From Chondrosia reniformis (Eukaryota > Porifera > Demospongiae > Chondrillida > Chondrillidae): DNA of 64,000 nucleotides. The translations under genes and the position numbers were made by a program. The notes beneath the pieces were generated by a model. It did not search any database. It had not been told where the DNA came from and was given only the letters and a program-made list of their open reading frames with translations. The stretch is from positions 186,001 through 250,000 of the forward strand of contig OX359193.1 in the NCBI GenBank assembly GCA_947172415.1. The letters are read 5' to 3'. Below are positions 1-11,626 of this stretch, piece after piece (within the stretch, counting starts at the first letter, position 1; each line of letters begins with the position of its first letter).

Positions 1-1696
1 ACCTTGGATTGACCATCTACCAGTGGAACGGAAAGACTTGTAACAAGGATGAAAAGTTCAAAGCTGTGCAGTATTTGCAGACGTTAAAGGTACCCCTAAG
101 GAATGAATAGTGCAATGGTTACTATGGTTACAGTTGTAAGTTGTTTTGTTATAGGCTGAGAGAAGTGGCAAGCCTAAAATTGAGAGCTTGGGTAAGTGTT
201 GCATTGAGCACTGACATGACAGAATTGTAATAGTTTATGATTGAGCTCTACTGTTGCTTCTAATCAGATGAAAGGGAAATTTCTGATTCTCATGAGTTCT
301 ATACAAAATTGAGTAACGATCCACTTGAAGAGGGTGAACAGGATGAGAGTGATGTCAACACCTTTGTGCCTTCAATGTTTAGGTGTGTGAAGGACATCTC
401 CACTTTAGGGGTTATCAATAGCTAACCTGGGCAGACTGTGGCAGTTGTAGCTCAGTGACAGAGCTCTGCTGGTCAAGCTCTGTTGGTCTAACCAGCTGTC
501 ATGGGTTCAATTACCAGTAATTACTTCTTTCATGTTTTTCCCTTTTCATGATGTTTGATAATGATTACTTGTGGTTTAATGATCACTTTGATTATGCAAT
601 ACTTTGTCAAGCATTTTTTGATATTGCTTTACCAACCATGTGTAGAGTGAGTGACGAAAGTGGCAGTTTGGAAATGTCACTGATTCAGGAAAGCCAAAAA
701 CTTGACAAAGGCAATTTGGATTCCAAGGACGGTAGGAAACATGTTTGTCATAGGCGTAGGAAGCACTGGGGCACCAGGGGCACATGCCCCCTTCAATTCT
801 GTTTCCAGTTTGTGCCCCATCAAACATCAAGTCCTCTGTGATGCTCTTGCTGCTCATATGCTTAGAAGATTTATCCATAAAGTATTATTAAGATGAAGAA
901 TGACTTAATGATACCTTAAACACTTTAATATCTTTGCAATTCGTTCCATAAATTCAAGCATAACTGTCCGTGTGCTACGTATTAAGTTAATTTTGCCTTT
1001 AACACGTGCTATAGCGCTACGGAACCTAACAGGAATAATGACTGCACAGAGATTGTTGATGGTGTTGTTGATGATGTGCTCCTCCATTTTAATTTGCCTT
1101 CCTACGCCTATATTTGTAGTATGTGAAGGTTTATAGAGTGTTCTACTGCTCCATTTTGTAGTATTTATTGTCGACACTGGAAAGGGGTGCTTTGTTTGGA
1201 TTGGTTCTGGAGCAAGTGAAAATGAAAAGAAGAATGGATTAACTTATGCCCATGTAGGTCTGGACACGTACAGTATTCCATGTAGTTAGTATTTAAGATT
1301 TTAGTTTATAGCGGAATAGCAGATAGTGTTCGTACTTGAGGCATTATAAGGTAAGTTTGAATTGGGACCAAATTGTCCTACTAATGGTATCTAATACATA
1401 TTGGTAGAATAATGTTTAGACAGATAAATTTATATTATGACTTATGAATCAGTGACTCCAGACCAGACGTATTTACTTTACCCAACTATTCATTAATTTT
1501 GCTATAGTGACTCATGGGCCCGCTTGGCCTAGTACTGCCTTTTTAGTGTATAGCATGTCTCACTTTAATTATTTTTATCTTCTTTGTTTCATATTCTGTG
1601 CAGAACTATATGATGAAATCAATGCATCCCTTTGTCCCAGTTACCTGCCTTAAGGAGGGTCAGGAGACTGGACAGTTCAATGCAATCTGGGCATAA
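1..1696 (+). CDS. Gelsolin-like actin-severing protein, copy 1 (3' part)
   Basis: This is the C-terminal part of a gelsolin/severin-family protein; the 5' end lies left of the window. Visible exons are 1-89, 155-191, 268-382, 646-731, 1162-1253 and 1604-1696, with the stop TAA at 1694-1696. The first exon reads [19 protein letters not shown], typical of the second gelsolin repeat. Later exons give FIVDTGKGCFVWIGSGAS, the core of the third repeat, and the C-terminus NAIWA. Exon order, phases and most residues match the complete gene at 2419-4484, so this is a tandem paralogue. All visible splice sites and the reading frame are intact, so I do not call it a pseudogene. The family binds, severs and caps actin filaments under calcium control. 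One intron (383-645) holds a tRNA-derived SINE. Confidence 0.85.
440..600 (+). repeat. tRNA-derived SINE copy in gelsolin copy 1 intron
   Basis: The stretch carries GTAGCTCAGTGACAGAGC, a tRNA A-box-like block, and about 50 bp later GGGTTCAATTACC, a B-box-like block. A tail follows that is shared almost word for word with a second copy near 41829-41990 (CTTTCATGTTTTTCCC, then TGATGTTTGA). It lies in an intron. Tail sharing rules out a functional tRNA gene and indicates a dispersed SINE. Confidence 0.7.
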
Positions 1697-2418
1697 TGTA
1701 ATGAGTTGTGACAGTCAATTAACCTTTAACAGTAGAACTGTATTCAGTTACTAATAAACCTTAGTTTTCCCAATAGTGTGTAATTAGTCTTTGGTAGAAA
1801 TAATTGTCCATAGTGATTAGATGTACAAGTGACTGTAAGGCGCCGCCTCAGGAACACATCAGTGATACCTGCCACGCCCCTTTCAGTCCCACCACACCTC
1901 CAGAGGTCATTTGTCCTAAGGAAGGTTCTAGAGAAGGCAAGCCAATCAGATGTGAAGACCTTTTCAGATCCACCTCGACCATACTACTATGATAACTTCT
2001 TCAAGTAGGTTCACTGGATATATCTGTATATAATGGTGAGCTATTGGTCTGCAGGCATTACTTGTTCACTTGTAGTACATACCTTGTTATATAATAATAG
2101 TTGTTTTTTATTGTGACATACCATATAAATTAAACAAGATAGTATGCTTTTAATAGATGAGATCTATATATTTCTAGCTTCAGTCATGGCTTCACCATGG
2201 GCATAGCATGATTGATAATAGTGAAAAGCAAGTTTCTATATCAGAGACATTGGGCATTAGTTAGAGTAATTGGGTTTGAAGGGCGTGATATGAGCTCACC
2301 CTAAAGCCCAAATATGGTCAGCTTTTGACCGATTACTCCGCCCCCTCCGTTTACCTGGACTCGACTTGTTTGAACGTTTGGTAGATCTCTGTTTTCTGCG
2401 TCATTTGCTACAACAGTT
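1697..2418. other. Intergenic spacer between the two gelsolin copies
   Basis: About 720 bp separate the stop of copy 1 from the ATG of copy 2. It must contain the 3' UTR of copy 1 and the promoter of copy 2. A 62-codon open stretch at 1804-1992 has no good start context, splice partner or homology I recognise. I see no other gene here. Confidence 0.6.
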
Positions 2419-4484
2419 ATGGCAGGACTTGTCAAAGCAAAGAAATATGACTGGCAAGACAGCAATATCGCGCTGTTCGGGTCCGATACGGAGCGACAGG
2501 TACGCCGCGATCGCATATAGCGCAGCATAGTAATTCTGCACGTTAACCTCGCAATGCGCCTGCAATCCGTATTTAGGTGAAGAAAGCTTCCGCTGAAACT
2601 GAGCCTGCATGGAAGGGAGCGGGGCAGAGCGTAGGAATGCAGATCTGGCGTATCGTCAAGTTCAAGGTCACCCACTGGCCCAAGGAAGACTACGGAAAGT
2701 TCTTCAATGGAGATTCGTACATTCTTCTAAACACTTACAAGGAGAAGGATTCTGATGTATGCCTCGAACTGCGTCTTTGTAAAATTGTCTTATTCGTATT
2801 TGTGGTTTTCGTTGCAGGCCTTATTGTACGATGTGCACTTTTGGATAGGCCAGTACTCGACCCAGGACGAATACGGAACTGCAGCTTACAAGACTGTAGA
2901 GTTGGACACTTTGGTGAGACTAGATAGGATGGCCACTGGTCCCCAAGTTGGACTAGATTGAAGATAGCTTTCTTTTACTACAGTTGGATGACAAGCCGGT
3001 GCAGCATCGTGAGGTGATGAACCATGAGAGCGAGATGTTTAAGTCCTACTTCAAGTCCATCGAACTGTTGGAAGGAGGGTGAGGCTGGAAGTGTAGTTCT
3101 GTCAGCAGTTTATGGTTGTAATTTTATCATTTCATGAATATAGAGCTGACACTGGCTTTAGACATGTGAAGCCAACAGAATATACACCACGTCTGCTACA
3201 CTTCCATGGAGATAGAAAGGTACTAGCTACCTATGACCGAGTGTGTGTGTGTTCATCACCCAAGTAGCATACATGGCCAAAACTGCATGTGTATGTATAG
3301 TTCATCTTTAGGATAAGGAAATGGAATAGTAGTTAATTAGATATCTAATTTTCCTTGTAAAAGATTTTGAATTGAATTACTGTACCAATGGTAAGGTGGA
3401 AACAATTATAAATAACACATTCAATATTCACTGTCTAGTCAGTGTACATACTGTTTGAACACTAGTATCCAGTTTACAGTACAAATGTGCTTGATCCAAT
3501 ATTCAGCGTGTGGAGGTGAAGGAGAGGCCGTTGAACAAGCATTCGCTGGACAGCAGTGATGTGTTCATTTTGGATCTTGGATTGACCCTCTACCAGTGGA
3601 ACGGAAAGACTTGTAACAAGGATGAAAAGTTCAAAGCTGGACAGTATATGCAGCAATTAAAGGTACCCCTAATGAATGAATAGTGCAATGGTTACTATGG
3701 TTACAGTTGTAAGTTGTTTGTGTTATAGTCTGAGAGAGGTGGCAAGCCTAAAGTTGAGAGCTTGGGTAAGTGTTGCATTGAGCACTGCATTTATGAGAAG
3801 GTTTTTTAATTTTCTTGTTGAATATTTACAGAGGAAGCAGACACCTCAAAATCTCACCAGTTTTACACTAGCTTGAGTGAGGATCCTCTTGAAGATGAGA
3901 AGGAACAGAGTGACTCGGACACGTTTGTACCAGTCATCATAAGGTATGTGTAATGCTGTCGATATACTAATGGTAGGTACCCAGTGCATTTCATATGCTA
4001 ATGTTTATAGAGTCAGTGATGAAAGTGGTTCAATGAAGACTTCCCTGGTCTCAGAGAAGAAGCAGCTTGACAAGGGATACTTGGACCCCAAAGATGGTAG
4101 CTGCTTTAGTGGATGTAGATATCCTAGTTCTTTAACGCAATGTACATGCTTGATATTGTAGTGTTTATTGTGGATACTGGCAAGGTCTGCTACGCATGGG
4201 TTGGATCCGGGGCTAGCGAGGCAGAACGGAAGAATGCCATGTCTTATGCCAGCGTTAGTGTACACATACAACCTACACATCATGGATCGGGAAAATAGTT
4301 TAAAATATGAAATGCCACTTTGTACATGCCTACTATGATCTTGTGGTAGTACATTCCACCTTTTTGTGCTCCGTTAATTCTCTAGAATTACATTATCAAG
4401 ACAAAGCACCCCTTGATCCCCGTCACTATCGTAAAGGATGGTCAGGAACCAAAGGATTTCAAGGAGAATCCTGTTTGGGCTTAA
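2419..4484 (+). CDS. Gelsolin-like actin-severing protein, copy 2 (complete, severin/fragmin type)
   Basis: Complete 369-residue model. Exons: 2419-2499, 2577-2756, 2818-2913, 2984-3078, 3144-3219, 3507-3662, 3729-3765, 3832-3943, 4011-4096, 4162-4253, 4386-4484. The start [20 protein letters not shown] resembles the N-terminus of annelid gelsolin-like proteins. The block [16 protein letters not shown] and then [10 protein letters not shown] mark the first gelsolin repeat. [10 protein letters not shown] lies in repeat two and [10 protein letters not shown] in repeat three. Three repeats and about 370 residues match severin, fragmin and gelsolin-like proteins rather than six-repeat gelsolin or villin. 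The expected role is calcium-dependent severing and barbed-end capping of cytoplasmic actin filaments. The donor after exon 10 is the weaker GTTAGT. The upstream neighbour is a tandem paralogue. Confidence 0.93.
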
Positions 4485-4840
4485 TTACATTGCTGTCAGC
4501 TTCAATCAATTGAATCTCTGGAAATAGAACTCAATTTAGTTACCGAGTTATCCAACTGTAGTTTCATCTTCATCTAGTTGTGTGTAATTATAATTAGGAA
4601 TTAATCATTGGAATCATTGAATGTACCATGTGTGAGGAACTACAGTAAATAATAAGCAATAGGGTAGTGGTCAGAATGGGGGATGTGAACAACAGTGCAG
4701 TTCACTGCCTCCTCCACCAGATGTAAGATGTGTACATGACTGCCCTCTGCTGATATGGAATAGCTTTAATTATTAAAACATTGAAAAGAAAGATATTTCA
4801 CAAAAGTTGTACTGAATTATAGTGTTCTGCTATCTCTCTT

Positions 4841-5180
4841 GTGTGTCAGAAATGGGTCTCTCTTCCGTGTCAGAAATGGGTCTCTCTTCCGTGTCAGAAA
4901 TGGGTCTCTCTTCCGTGTCAGAAATGGGTCTCTCTTCCGTGTCAGAAATGGGTCTCTCTTCCGTGTCAGAAATGGGTCTCTCTTCCGTGTCAGAAATGGG
5001 TCTCTCTTCTGTGTCAGAAATGGGTCTCTCTTCCGTGTCAGAAATGGGTCTCTCTTCCGTGTCAGAAATGGGTCTCTCTTCCGTGTCAGAAATGGGTCTC
5101 TCTTCCGTGTCAGAAATGGGTCTCTCTTCCGTGTCAGAAATGGGTCTATCTTCTGTGTCAGAAATGGGTCTATCTTCTCT
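4841..5180. repeat. 24-bp minisatellite, about 14 near-identical copies
   Basis: A 24-bp unit (containing TCAGAAATGGGTCTCTCTTC) is repeated about 14 times with only a few C/T or C/A differences. The period is a multiple of three and the unit lacks stops in several frames, so long artificial ORFs run through it on both strands; on the plus strand one would read an eight-residue SVSEMGLS repeat. It lies between the stop of gelsolin copy 2 and the stop of PRKRIP1, in or next to both 3' UTRs. High unit identity implies recent expansion. Confidence 0.9.
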
Positions 5181-5235
5181 TTCCTCTAACTTGTTCACTA
5201 TATTGGATTTCAATTAGAGATGACACAATTAGCAG

Positions 5236-6156
5236 CTACTTATGAATTGAAATCTCATTTTTAGTACCTTGATCAGATGAGTTATGCACCCTACCGTCCT
5301 TTTTAGCCTGTTTCTTCTTCAATCTACAAACATGGGTGCAATGACATTAACAACAGAAGAGGAGAGTTAGAAATCATGTACCGTTTTTCTCTCTTTTTAG
5401 CCGTCCTTTGCTCACATTTGTCCTTATTATGCTGTAGTTTCTCCTGGAATAATTCATTCTCCTCATCCTAAATAATGTAAAGCTCATAACTAAAGTAGAA
5501 GACTGGATTTACAGAGCTGCAATCATCATAATACTAGACTTGAGATATCAATCTCTAGTACTATAATACAATACATAGGTCTGACACTATGCTATGCTTA
5601 CATGTATGTATAAGCAATCCACTAGTTTGACTGACCGAGAGAGCCTTCTCTTCGATAAACTTCTGTCGTGTCAGCTCCTTCCTACGTAGATGTCTGTACA
5701 CGTGATATACCTCGCTTCCAGCACCCGCACTAGATCCTACACAGGAAGGCATTGAAAAACATCAGCTCATTAATGTAGAAACATATGTCCGGCTGTGCCA
5801 AGCCTTGTATGACTACATGGTATTTGATCTATTTTCTTACCTGTGAATGTCACTAATTTAGAAGCTGTGAATGTACGCTTACCCATGTAAAACCTAATGA
5901 ATTCTGGCGGTTCCCTTGGCTTGCCATCGTCCTTAAGTTCAGGAATATCCACAGGCTTGTTCTGCAATGCGAGACGACGAAAGTTTAGCGCAACCTTTAC
6001 TCTATTTGCGTCATTCATGCAACCTTAGACACTCACTTGATCAGACATCAACTTTTGTAAGTTCATCTTTTGCACATCCAATGCGGTTTTGGGAACAGGT
6101 GCCGCTTTGAGTCGCTTCGAAGGAGGCACATCAGATGCTTCAGCTTCGGTGGCCAT
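5236..6156 (-). CDS. PRKRIP1: PRKR-interacting protein 1 homologue
   Basis: 157-residue model on the minus strand. Exons in transcript order: 6156-6037, 5961-5883, 5736-5636, 5467-5382, 5323-5236 (stop TAG 5238-5236). The diagnostic block is [20 protein letters not shown] followed by [14 protein letters not shown], which matches the conserved core of human PRKRIP1. The C-terminus is a basic Lys/Arg-rich helix ([11 protein letters not shown]), as in the family. PRKRIP1 is a small nuclear protein that binds double-stranded RNA and sits in the late spliceosome as a long helix; in mammals it was found as a PKR-binding protein. The start follows the first ATG, reading [17 protein letters not shown]. 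The gene is divergent from the 14-3-3 gene, with 133 bp between start codons. Confidence 0.9.
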
Positions 6157-6289
6157 TTTAATATGCGTCAGCTATGAATATAATTATCCTATACATTTAT
6201 TATGAATATGGTTACTGAGGTTGACGCCCCCTATAGAGTCGAAAGACGCAAAACAGAGAAGTACTTGAGAATCGTCTGAATCCTTCGCA

Positions 6290-7871
6290 ATGGCCTCGAA
6301 AGAAGACTTGACGTACAAGGCTAAGCTAGCAGAACAAGTAGAAAGATATGATGGTAATTTAATTTTGTTAACACTACCCTAAATGTGCAAGTTGTGTAAT
6401 TTTAACTTCTCTGACAGATATGGTTGAAGACATGAAGAAAATAACTACAATGGTCTCAGAGAAGGGAGAAGAATTGACCGTCGAAGAAAGAAACCTTCTT
6501 TCCGTTGCTTATAAGAATGTTATCGGTTCTAGAAGAGCTTCTTGGAGAATCATCTCGAGCATCGAGCAGAAAGAGGACCAGTCCAGTGAAAAGTTGGAAA
6601 TTATAAAAGCATACAGAGAGAAAGTTGAGAAAGAGTTGAACGGCATCTGCAATGAGGTTTTGGATCTTTTGAATACACATCTCATTAAAGGCGCCACGAA
6701 TTCCGAGACAAAAGTGTTCTATCACAAGATGTAGGTCATTGTGGCGTTACAGAGCATATTAGTGTTTACTGGCTAGAAACCACTTCATTATAATGCTTAT
6801 GTTATCACCCCACCCTCATTACACCCTCATTACACCCCCCCCCAGTCCTCGTCCCACCCTCATTCCACCCCCCCAGTCCTCGTCCCACCCACATTCCACT
6901 CCCCCAGTCCTCGTCCCACCCACATTCCACTCCCCCAGTCCTCGTCCCATCCTCCTTCCACTCCCCCAGTCCTCGTCCCATCCTCCTTCCACTCTCCCAG
7001 TCCTCATTCCACCCCTCAATCCTTGCCCCACCCTCATTCCACCCCCCAGTCCTCGTCCCATTCTCCTTCCACTCTCCCAGTCCTCGTTCCACCCTCATTC
7101 CACTCCCCCAGTCCTCGTCCCATCCTCCTTCCACCCCCCAGTCCTCAAAGGATGTTCTTCTTATTACAGGAAAGGCGACTACTATAGATACTTGGCTGAA
7201 TTCTCCTCTGGGGATACTAAGGAGAAGACAAAGGAAAACGCAGCTGAAGCTTATGCGAAAGCAACTGATGAGGCAAAGAACCTGAAATCTACTAACCCAA
7301 TTAGATTGGGCCTGGCCCTGAACTACTCTGTGTTCTACTTTGAGATCCAAAATAATTCAGAGAAAGCATGTCAGCTGGCAAAGACAGCCTTTGATGATGC
7401 TATAGCTGTACTTGATGAGCTGAAGGAGGACAGCTACAAAGATAGTACCCTAATCATGCAACTGCTGAGGGACAACCTGACCCTTTGGACTGCAGGTAGG
7501 GACAGAGCAATGAAATTTAGTTTGAAATTAGTAAATCTACCTATCTTGGTATAAATATCTCTTTGATGCACTGCTATTGAAGGTTAATCTATAAGGTGTA
7601 TATTCACCTCTCAAGTTGAAGTGAAAAGACATCTTGCTATTACTTACCATTTTCAGTTTACATGTAATGTATGTATTGTCAGTCTCTGAGCTGTTGGCAC
7701 ACAAAAAACATCTAACAATGGGAATGCCTTAATGGTGGCCTCAAAGACATGCAGATAACATATCAAACATACATTAATAGACATTGATGTTGTAATTATG
7801 TTCAATATTTATATATACTTTTTGCTTTCTGTTCAGATGCAAAGGTAGACGATGAGGCTGAAGATAACTGA
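6290..7871 (+). CDS. 14-3-3 protein
   Basis: 245-residue model with exons 6290-6353, 6418-6730, 7170-7495 and 7837-7871. Family signatures are obvious: [20 protein letters not shown] (signature 1) and [19 protein letters not shown] (signature 2). The phosphopeptide-binding groove residues K (in AYKNV), R (SRRAS), and the R-Y pair in [11 protein letters not shown] are all present. 14-3-3 proteins are dimeric cytosolic adaptors that bind phospho-Ser/Thr motifs on kinases, phosphatases and transcription factors. The C-terminal tail is short and acidic, ending DDEAEDN. Isoform class cannot be fixed by eye. Intron 2 (6731-7169) is filled by a C-rich minisatellite. The gene is divergent from PRKRIP1. 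Confidence 0.96.
6800..7150. repeat. C-rich minisatellite in 14-3-3 intron 2
   Basis: Roughly 18-22-bp units built on CCCCCAGTCCTCGTCCCA with variable CATTCCACTC or TCCTTCCACTC spacers are repeated across about 350 bp. The array lies within the intron and ends about 20 bp before the acceptor at 7169. The strand bias (C on plus) makes long spurious ORFs on both strands. Confidence 0.85.
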
Positions 7872-8060
7872 GTAGTGTCTTAGGAGTAGTGAATGTCTTA
7901 TATTTAAAGGCTCTGTGTATGTTAACAATGAACATTTACAACCAGCTGTACTGTATTGGTTATCAAGTAGTCAGATGCGTATATTGTAATAATTTAGTGA
8001 ATAAAAGTTAAAGTGATTGTGCTAAAGTCATAATTTGTTGCTAGGCAGCGTTTTCTAAAA

Positions 8061-8945
8061 ATGGCGAGCGGAAGGTTGCAATTGCAAGCTACTCACGAAC
8101 ACGTTTTAGGTAAGAAAAGTAATTAGTAGTGACTGCATATTCAATGTAGCATTTAACTCTCTTTGGATCTAGATATCGGAGGAAGAATATACGATAAAAG
8201 TTTGGAATGGGCTGAGACTGAGAAGAGACGCGCTGTCATGGCGACAGAGGAAGTTGTAAAAAGAGAAGAATCATCGGCATACGAGGCGCGTGTGACCAGA
8301 CTGAGGCAAGAATTTGAGAGCGAAAAGGAAAGTTTGTGCGAAGCGTTCCAAAAGGAACAAGAAGAGGCGATCAAACGAGCCGAAGCTCAATTGACGATAG
8401 TCTTGAAGAAAGAGGAAGAGGAGAATATTCGTCTGGTCTTGGCAAAAGAAAACAAAATAAAGCAAAGAGAAGTTCAAGATCTCAAAGAAGCATGGCAAGA
8501 CGAAATGACAAAATCTATAATGATCGCAAGAGCGGAAGAACAAAAGTTAGCGCGCCAAGAGGCAGAAGCGATGGCGATACGCGTTGCAGAAGAACGACAA
8601 GTTGACGCAGAAAGATTTGTACAGGAAAAAGAGAATGCTTTGAAGGATTTAGCAGAGAAACTGCAAGTCCAATGGGAAAAGGCAATATCAGAAGCAGTTT
8701 CACGGGAAAAGTCAGCCGGTGCAAAAGAAAGAGAGATCCTCACTGAAGATTACGAAGAGAAATTATCTGAGACGAAAGGAACAATTTGGCTCCTTGAAGG
8801 AGAGGTTTCACAACTTAAGGACAAAATTGGCATGCTTGAAGTTATTAGAGAACAACTCCAGACAGACCACAACAACTTGAAGAGAGAATTTGCAGACTTT
8901 GTCAATCATGTTCCTGGATTTAGGGATGACTTTATACTCAAGTGA
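8061..8945 (+). CDS. Coiled-coil protein, C6orf163-like
   Basis: Two exons, 8061-8109 and 8173-8945, give 273 residues with ATG at 8061. After a short N-terminus (MASGRLQLQATHEHVLDIGG) the protein is almost wholly charged coiled coil, rich in E, K, R, A and Q, until about residue 240. It ends DFVNHVPGFRDDFILK. The layout of an N-terminal I/LDIG motif, a long Glu/Lys helix and a C-terminal phenylalanine-rich end with DFIL recalls vertebrate C6orf163, whose function is poorly known. Similarity of coiled coils is weak evidence, so the assignment is tentative. It is convergent with CCDC157; only 107 bp separate the stops. Confidence 0.6.
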
Positions 8946-9052
8946 TTAAATGAAACAAAATTAATTATTATTTTCACATTTATATAATAGTATTGGTTTT
9001 ATAAAGGTATACATTTTAATATACAAGTCCTTTGGTTGTGTAGCATACAGTC

Positions 9053-11593
9053 CTAGGACCTTGCAGAGTGGTTTGCAAGTCCTGATTCACTATGGTCTTG
9101 GGAGAGTTGACTGGCTGACCGGAGTGCCTCAGCTAAGTGACCCATGTGACCTTTGTACTTTTGACCTCCTGAAGGCTGAAGGTCCGTCTTTGTAGTCATG
9201 GATGGCTGTGAGGATGAACGAAGGTTTGACCTAGTGTAATTTCGTTTTTCATATGTTGCCATTTTAAATAGATTTGGTTGCCAAAGTTTGACTGGAGTGT
9301 CAGTAGGTCGATCTCCCAACTGATCACTTGGTGGAGCTGCCCTCCCATGCAAATCTCTGTTCTGCTCTTCTAAAAGCAATATTCGTACAAGATTACTGGA
9401 TGTGTGCTTCTGAACCACTTCTGCAGGTAAATCAGATATGTCACTACCATAGGGTAGGGATGGGTAATCCACGAGTAGGCGGCACTTGCTATCTGACTCC
9501 TGCAGCGAGTGTTGGAGGTCCACAAGTCTCAACTCCACTTTTGATTTTTCCCTCTTCATCTCCTGTAGTTCTCTCGTAGACACATCTAGACAGCACTGTA
9601 GTTTGTCAAGACTATCCTATAGAATGGATAATTTCTTCTTGGAGGATACCACCTATTAGCTCATTAGGATTAGGATTAGGAATCGTATTTAATGTGGGAA
9701 GCCTTTAGCCAAGAGGCTACTCTTCCAGGCACCCACAATAGTACAAACAACATAAACATAACATACAGTAAATCAGTCAGCAATAATCAGTTTGTTCAGT
9801 GGGCAATGTTTGTTGTCAAGGGGGTGCTGTCACTGAAAAACTCATTGTGCTCCTCAGGTGACACGAGTGGGTAGGGTTAGTCAAATGATGAGCTTAATAT
9901 TACTATTGGCCTCAAATCTTTAAAATCCACTTTTTCATTTACTTACTAGCTTCTCTTTAATGTCCTCTTTGAGCTTGTGTGCTTCCTCAGCAGACTGATT
10001 GATTTTTGCTTGCAAACTTATCTTCTCTCTTTCACACATCCTCAACTGTCCCTTTAAACTCTCCCTCTCACTCTCCATCTCCTCAATTTGCTGGATAATA
10101 GTTATATGTTTCTGTTGAAGAACCTACAAGTGCCAATAATAGAACATTGGACAGAGAATATAACTGACCCAGTGCATGATGAAAAGGTTATTGCAAAAGA
10201 AGATCATAGATTAAGAGTGTTAAGTTACATTTATTCGTTCTTTAAGTGTTTTAATCTGTCCTTCTTGATTCACCAACTGTGATTGCTGCTCGTGAAGAAG
10301 AACTTCTTGCTCGCCTTGAAGACTCTTCAATTCCTTAATAGCGTCCTCCTTAACACTTAACAGGTTCTGACATTGCTGCAAGTGTCCTTGAGATCTGGTT
10401 AGGACAGACTTGAGGTCAGCCATTTTATCTTCTAAGAATGAGATATATTACACCACACCAATCTATTAGCTAAGAACTCTCAAATTAAAAGAATGTCTAT
10501 TGTGTAAAAGAACTTTGAAAACCTACCTTTCTCCAAAAATAATACTTGCTGTTCTGTCATCTTTCTGTCTACATCCAAAACTCTTCTCTTCAGCTGCTCC
10601 ATTTCTTCCAAATGAAAATTTTTCTCTTTCGTCAACCTCTTCATTTCAGCATCATGTTTACTCAATAGATTTGCAATCTTCTCCTCAGAAACATTTTCAT
10701 TCTCAATAAGTTTGTCTTTGAGAACAGTCAGCTCTTCCTGAAGATTTATAATGACACCATCCTTCCTTTTTATCTCCTCTCTGCTCTCTCTGACTTGCTC
10801 TGCAAATCTGGTACATCTGGTGACTATCTCCTTGTGCACCGTCACTACTGAAGTCATGTTCTTCTCAAAACCAGATAGCCAGGATCCTATGGACTGGTCA
10901 TCACAATCCCCGCCCCCTGGGTCATGTGACACACATGCTGCCACTGCCTTTGATGTTATACCACTAGCCCTGACAAGCACATCACGAGTCTCAGTGCAGT
11001 TGGCACAGAAAGAGAGACATGTTTCAGTCGTTTGAATGCCTTTGTCAACATTTCTACGAGCTATCACTGGTGACACATTTGACCTCTTCACAAAGGTCAC
11101 AGTCGGTATTGCGTCCTGCAGCTCTTTGTTGAGTAGCTGATTCTGGTCTGTCAATGCCTTTATGGAGGAGGCCTGCTCGTTCAGTCTCCTTCGAGACTCT
11201 GCTGTCGAGTCTTGCAGCGACTTTGCCACCTTCCTGCACACAGAGCCAAGTGAAAGTGGTACTTGGACCGCTTCCCCATCTGATACAAACCGAAGCAGAC
11301 ACTGCAGGAGATAGAGCAACCTGCAGCAGAGAGAGGAAGATGGAAGTAAATGTGGCGCTTGTAAGGTCCGCCAAGTGTCAACATACATACCTATCGCATA
11401 GTAGCTCCCTTAGGAAATCCGGAGTAATGTTGGCAGCATTCTCAAGGCAGTCCTTGATGCTAACTTTAGAAGCCTCAAGCTCCGGGTATCTCCGGGAGGG
11501 AACTTTCGCTTCTGATCCCTGGTTAACTGAAGTAAATTCCTTTATCACATTATCCACGGATAGCAGTTCTTGTTTTAACCTTACGGTCGCCAT
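9053..11593 (-). CDS. CCDC157: CCDC157 homologue
   Basis: 646-residue model. Exons in transcript order: 11593-11391, 11320-10527, 10431-10229, 10123-9947, 9616-9053. The N-terminal globular part contains ELLCDRLLYLLQCLLRFV, matching the ELVIDRLLLLLQ block of human CCDC157. It is followed by a conserved GIQTTETCLSFCANCTE segment (human: SQTIETALVPCDAC). A long coiled coil fills the middle. Near the C-terminus the block CRLLVDYPSLPY corresponds to the family's RLLVAFPDL motif. In vertebrates CCDC157 is linked to Golgi organisation and acrosome formation in spermatids; the role in a sponge-like animal is unknown. It is head-to-head with ANKFY1, with 33 bp between ATGs. Confidence 0.8.
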
Positions 11594-11626
11594 TTATGCA
11601 AAAGCTAATTGAGGCTGACCAACAAA
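11594..11626. promoter_or_regulatory. Ultra-short bidirectional promoter / 5' leaders of CCDC157 and ANKFY1
   Basis: Only 33 bp lie between the ATG of CCDC157 (-) and the ATG of ANKFY1 (+). Both 5' UTRs must be tiny or the two transcripts must overlap at their 5' ends. No TATA box is visible. The segment holds GCTAATTGAGG and CCAAC; I do not claim a specific factor site. Confidence 0.6.

Noticed and set aside
440-510. Functional tRNA gene
   Set aside because: A- and B-box-like blocks are present but the cloverleaf is poor and the tail is shared with another locus, so it is a SINE.
1-1696. Gelsolin copy 1 as a pseudogene
   Set aside because: All visible exons are open, in phase and have good splice sites; only the left edge truncates it.
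1804-1992. Small 62-codon gene between gelsolin copies
   Set aside because: No good initiation context, no splice logic, and no recognisable domain.
4841-5180. Possible CRISPR array
   Set aside because: Repeats are directly contiguous without unique spacers and the context is a eukaryotic genome.
4822-5245. Several 116-134-codon ORFs on both strands
   Set aside because: They are by-products of a 24-bp minisatellite whose period is divisible by three; no splice partners or homology.
9328-9579. 83-codon plus-strand ORF
   Set aside because: Antisense shadow of the last CCDC157 exon, which has clear homology.
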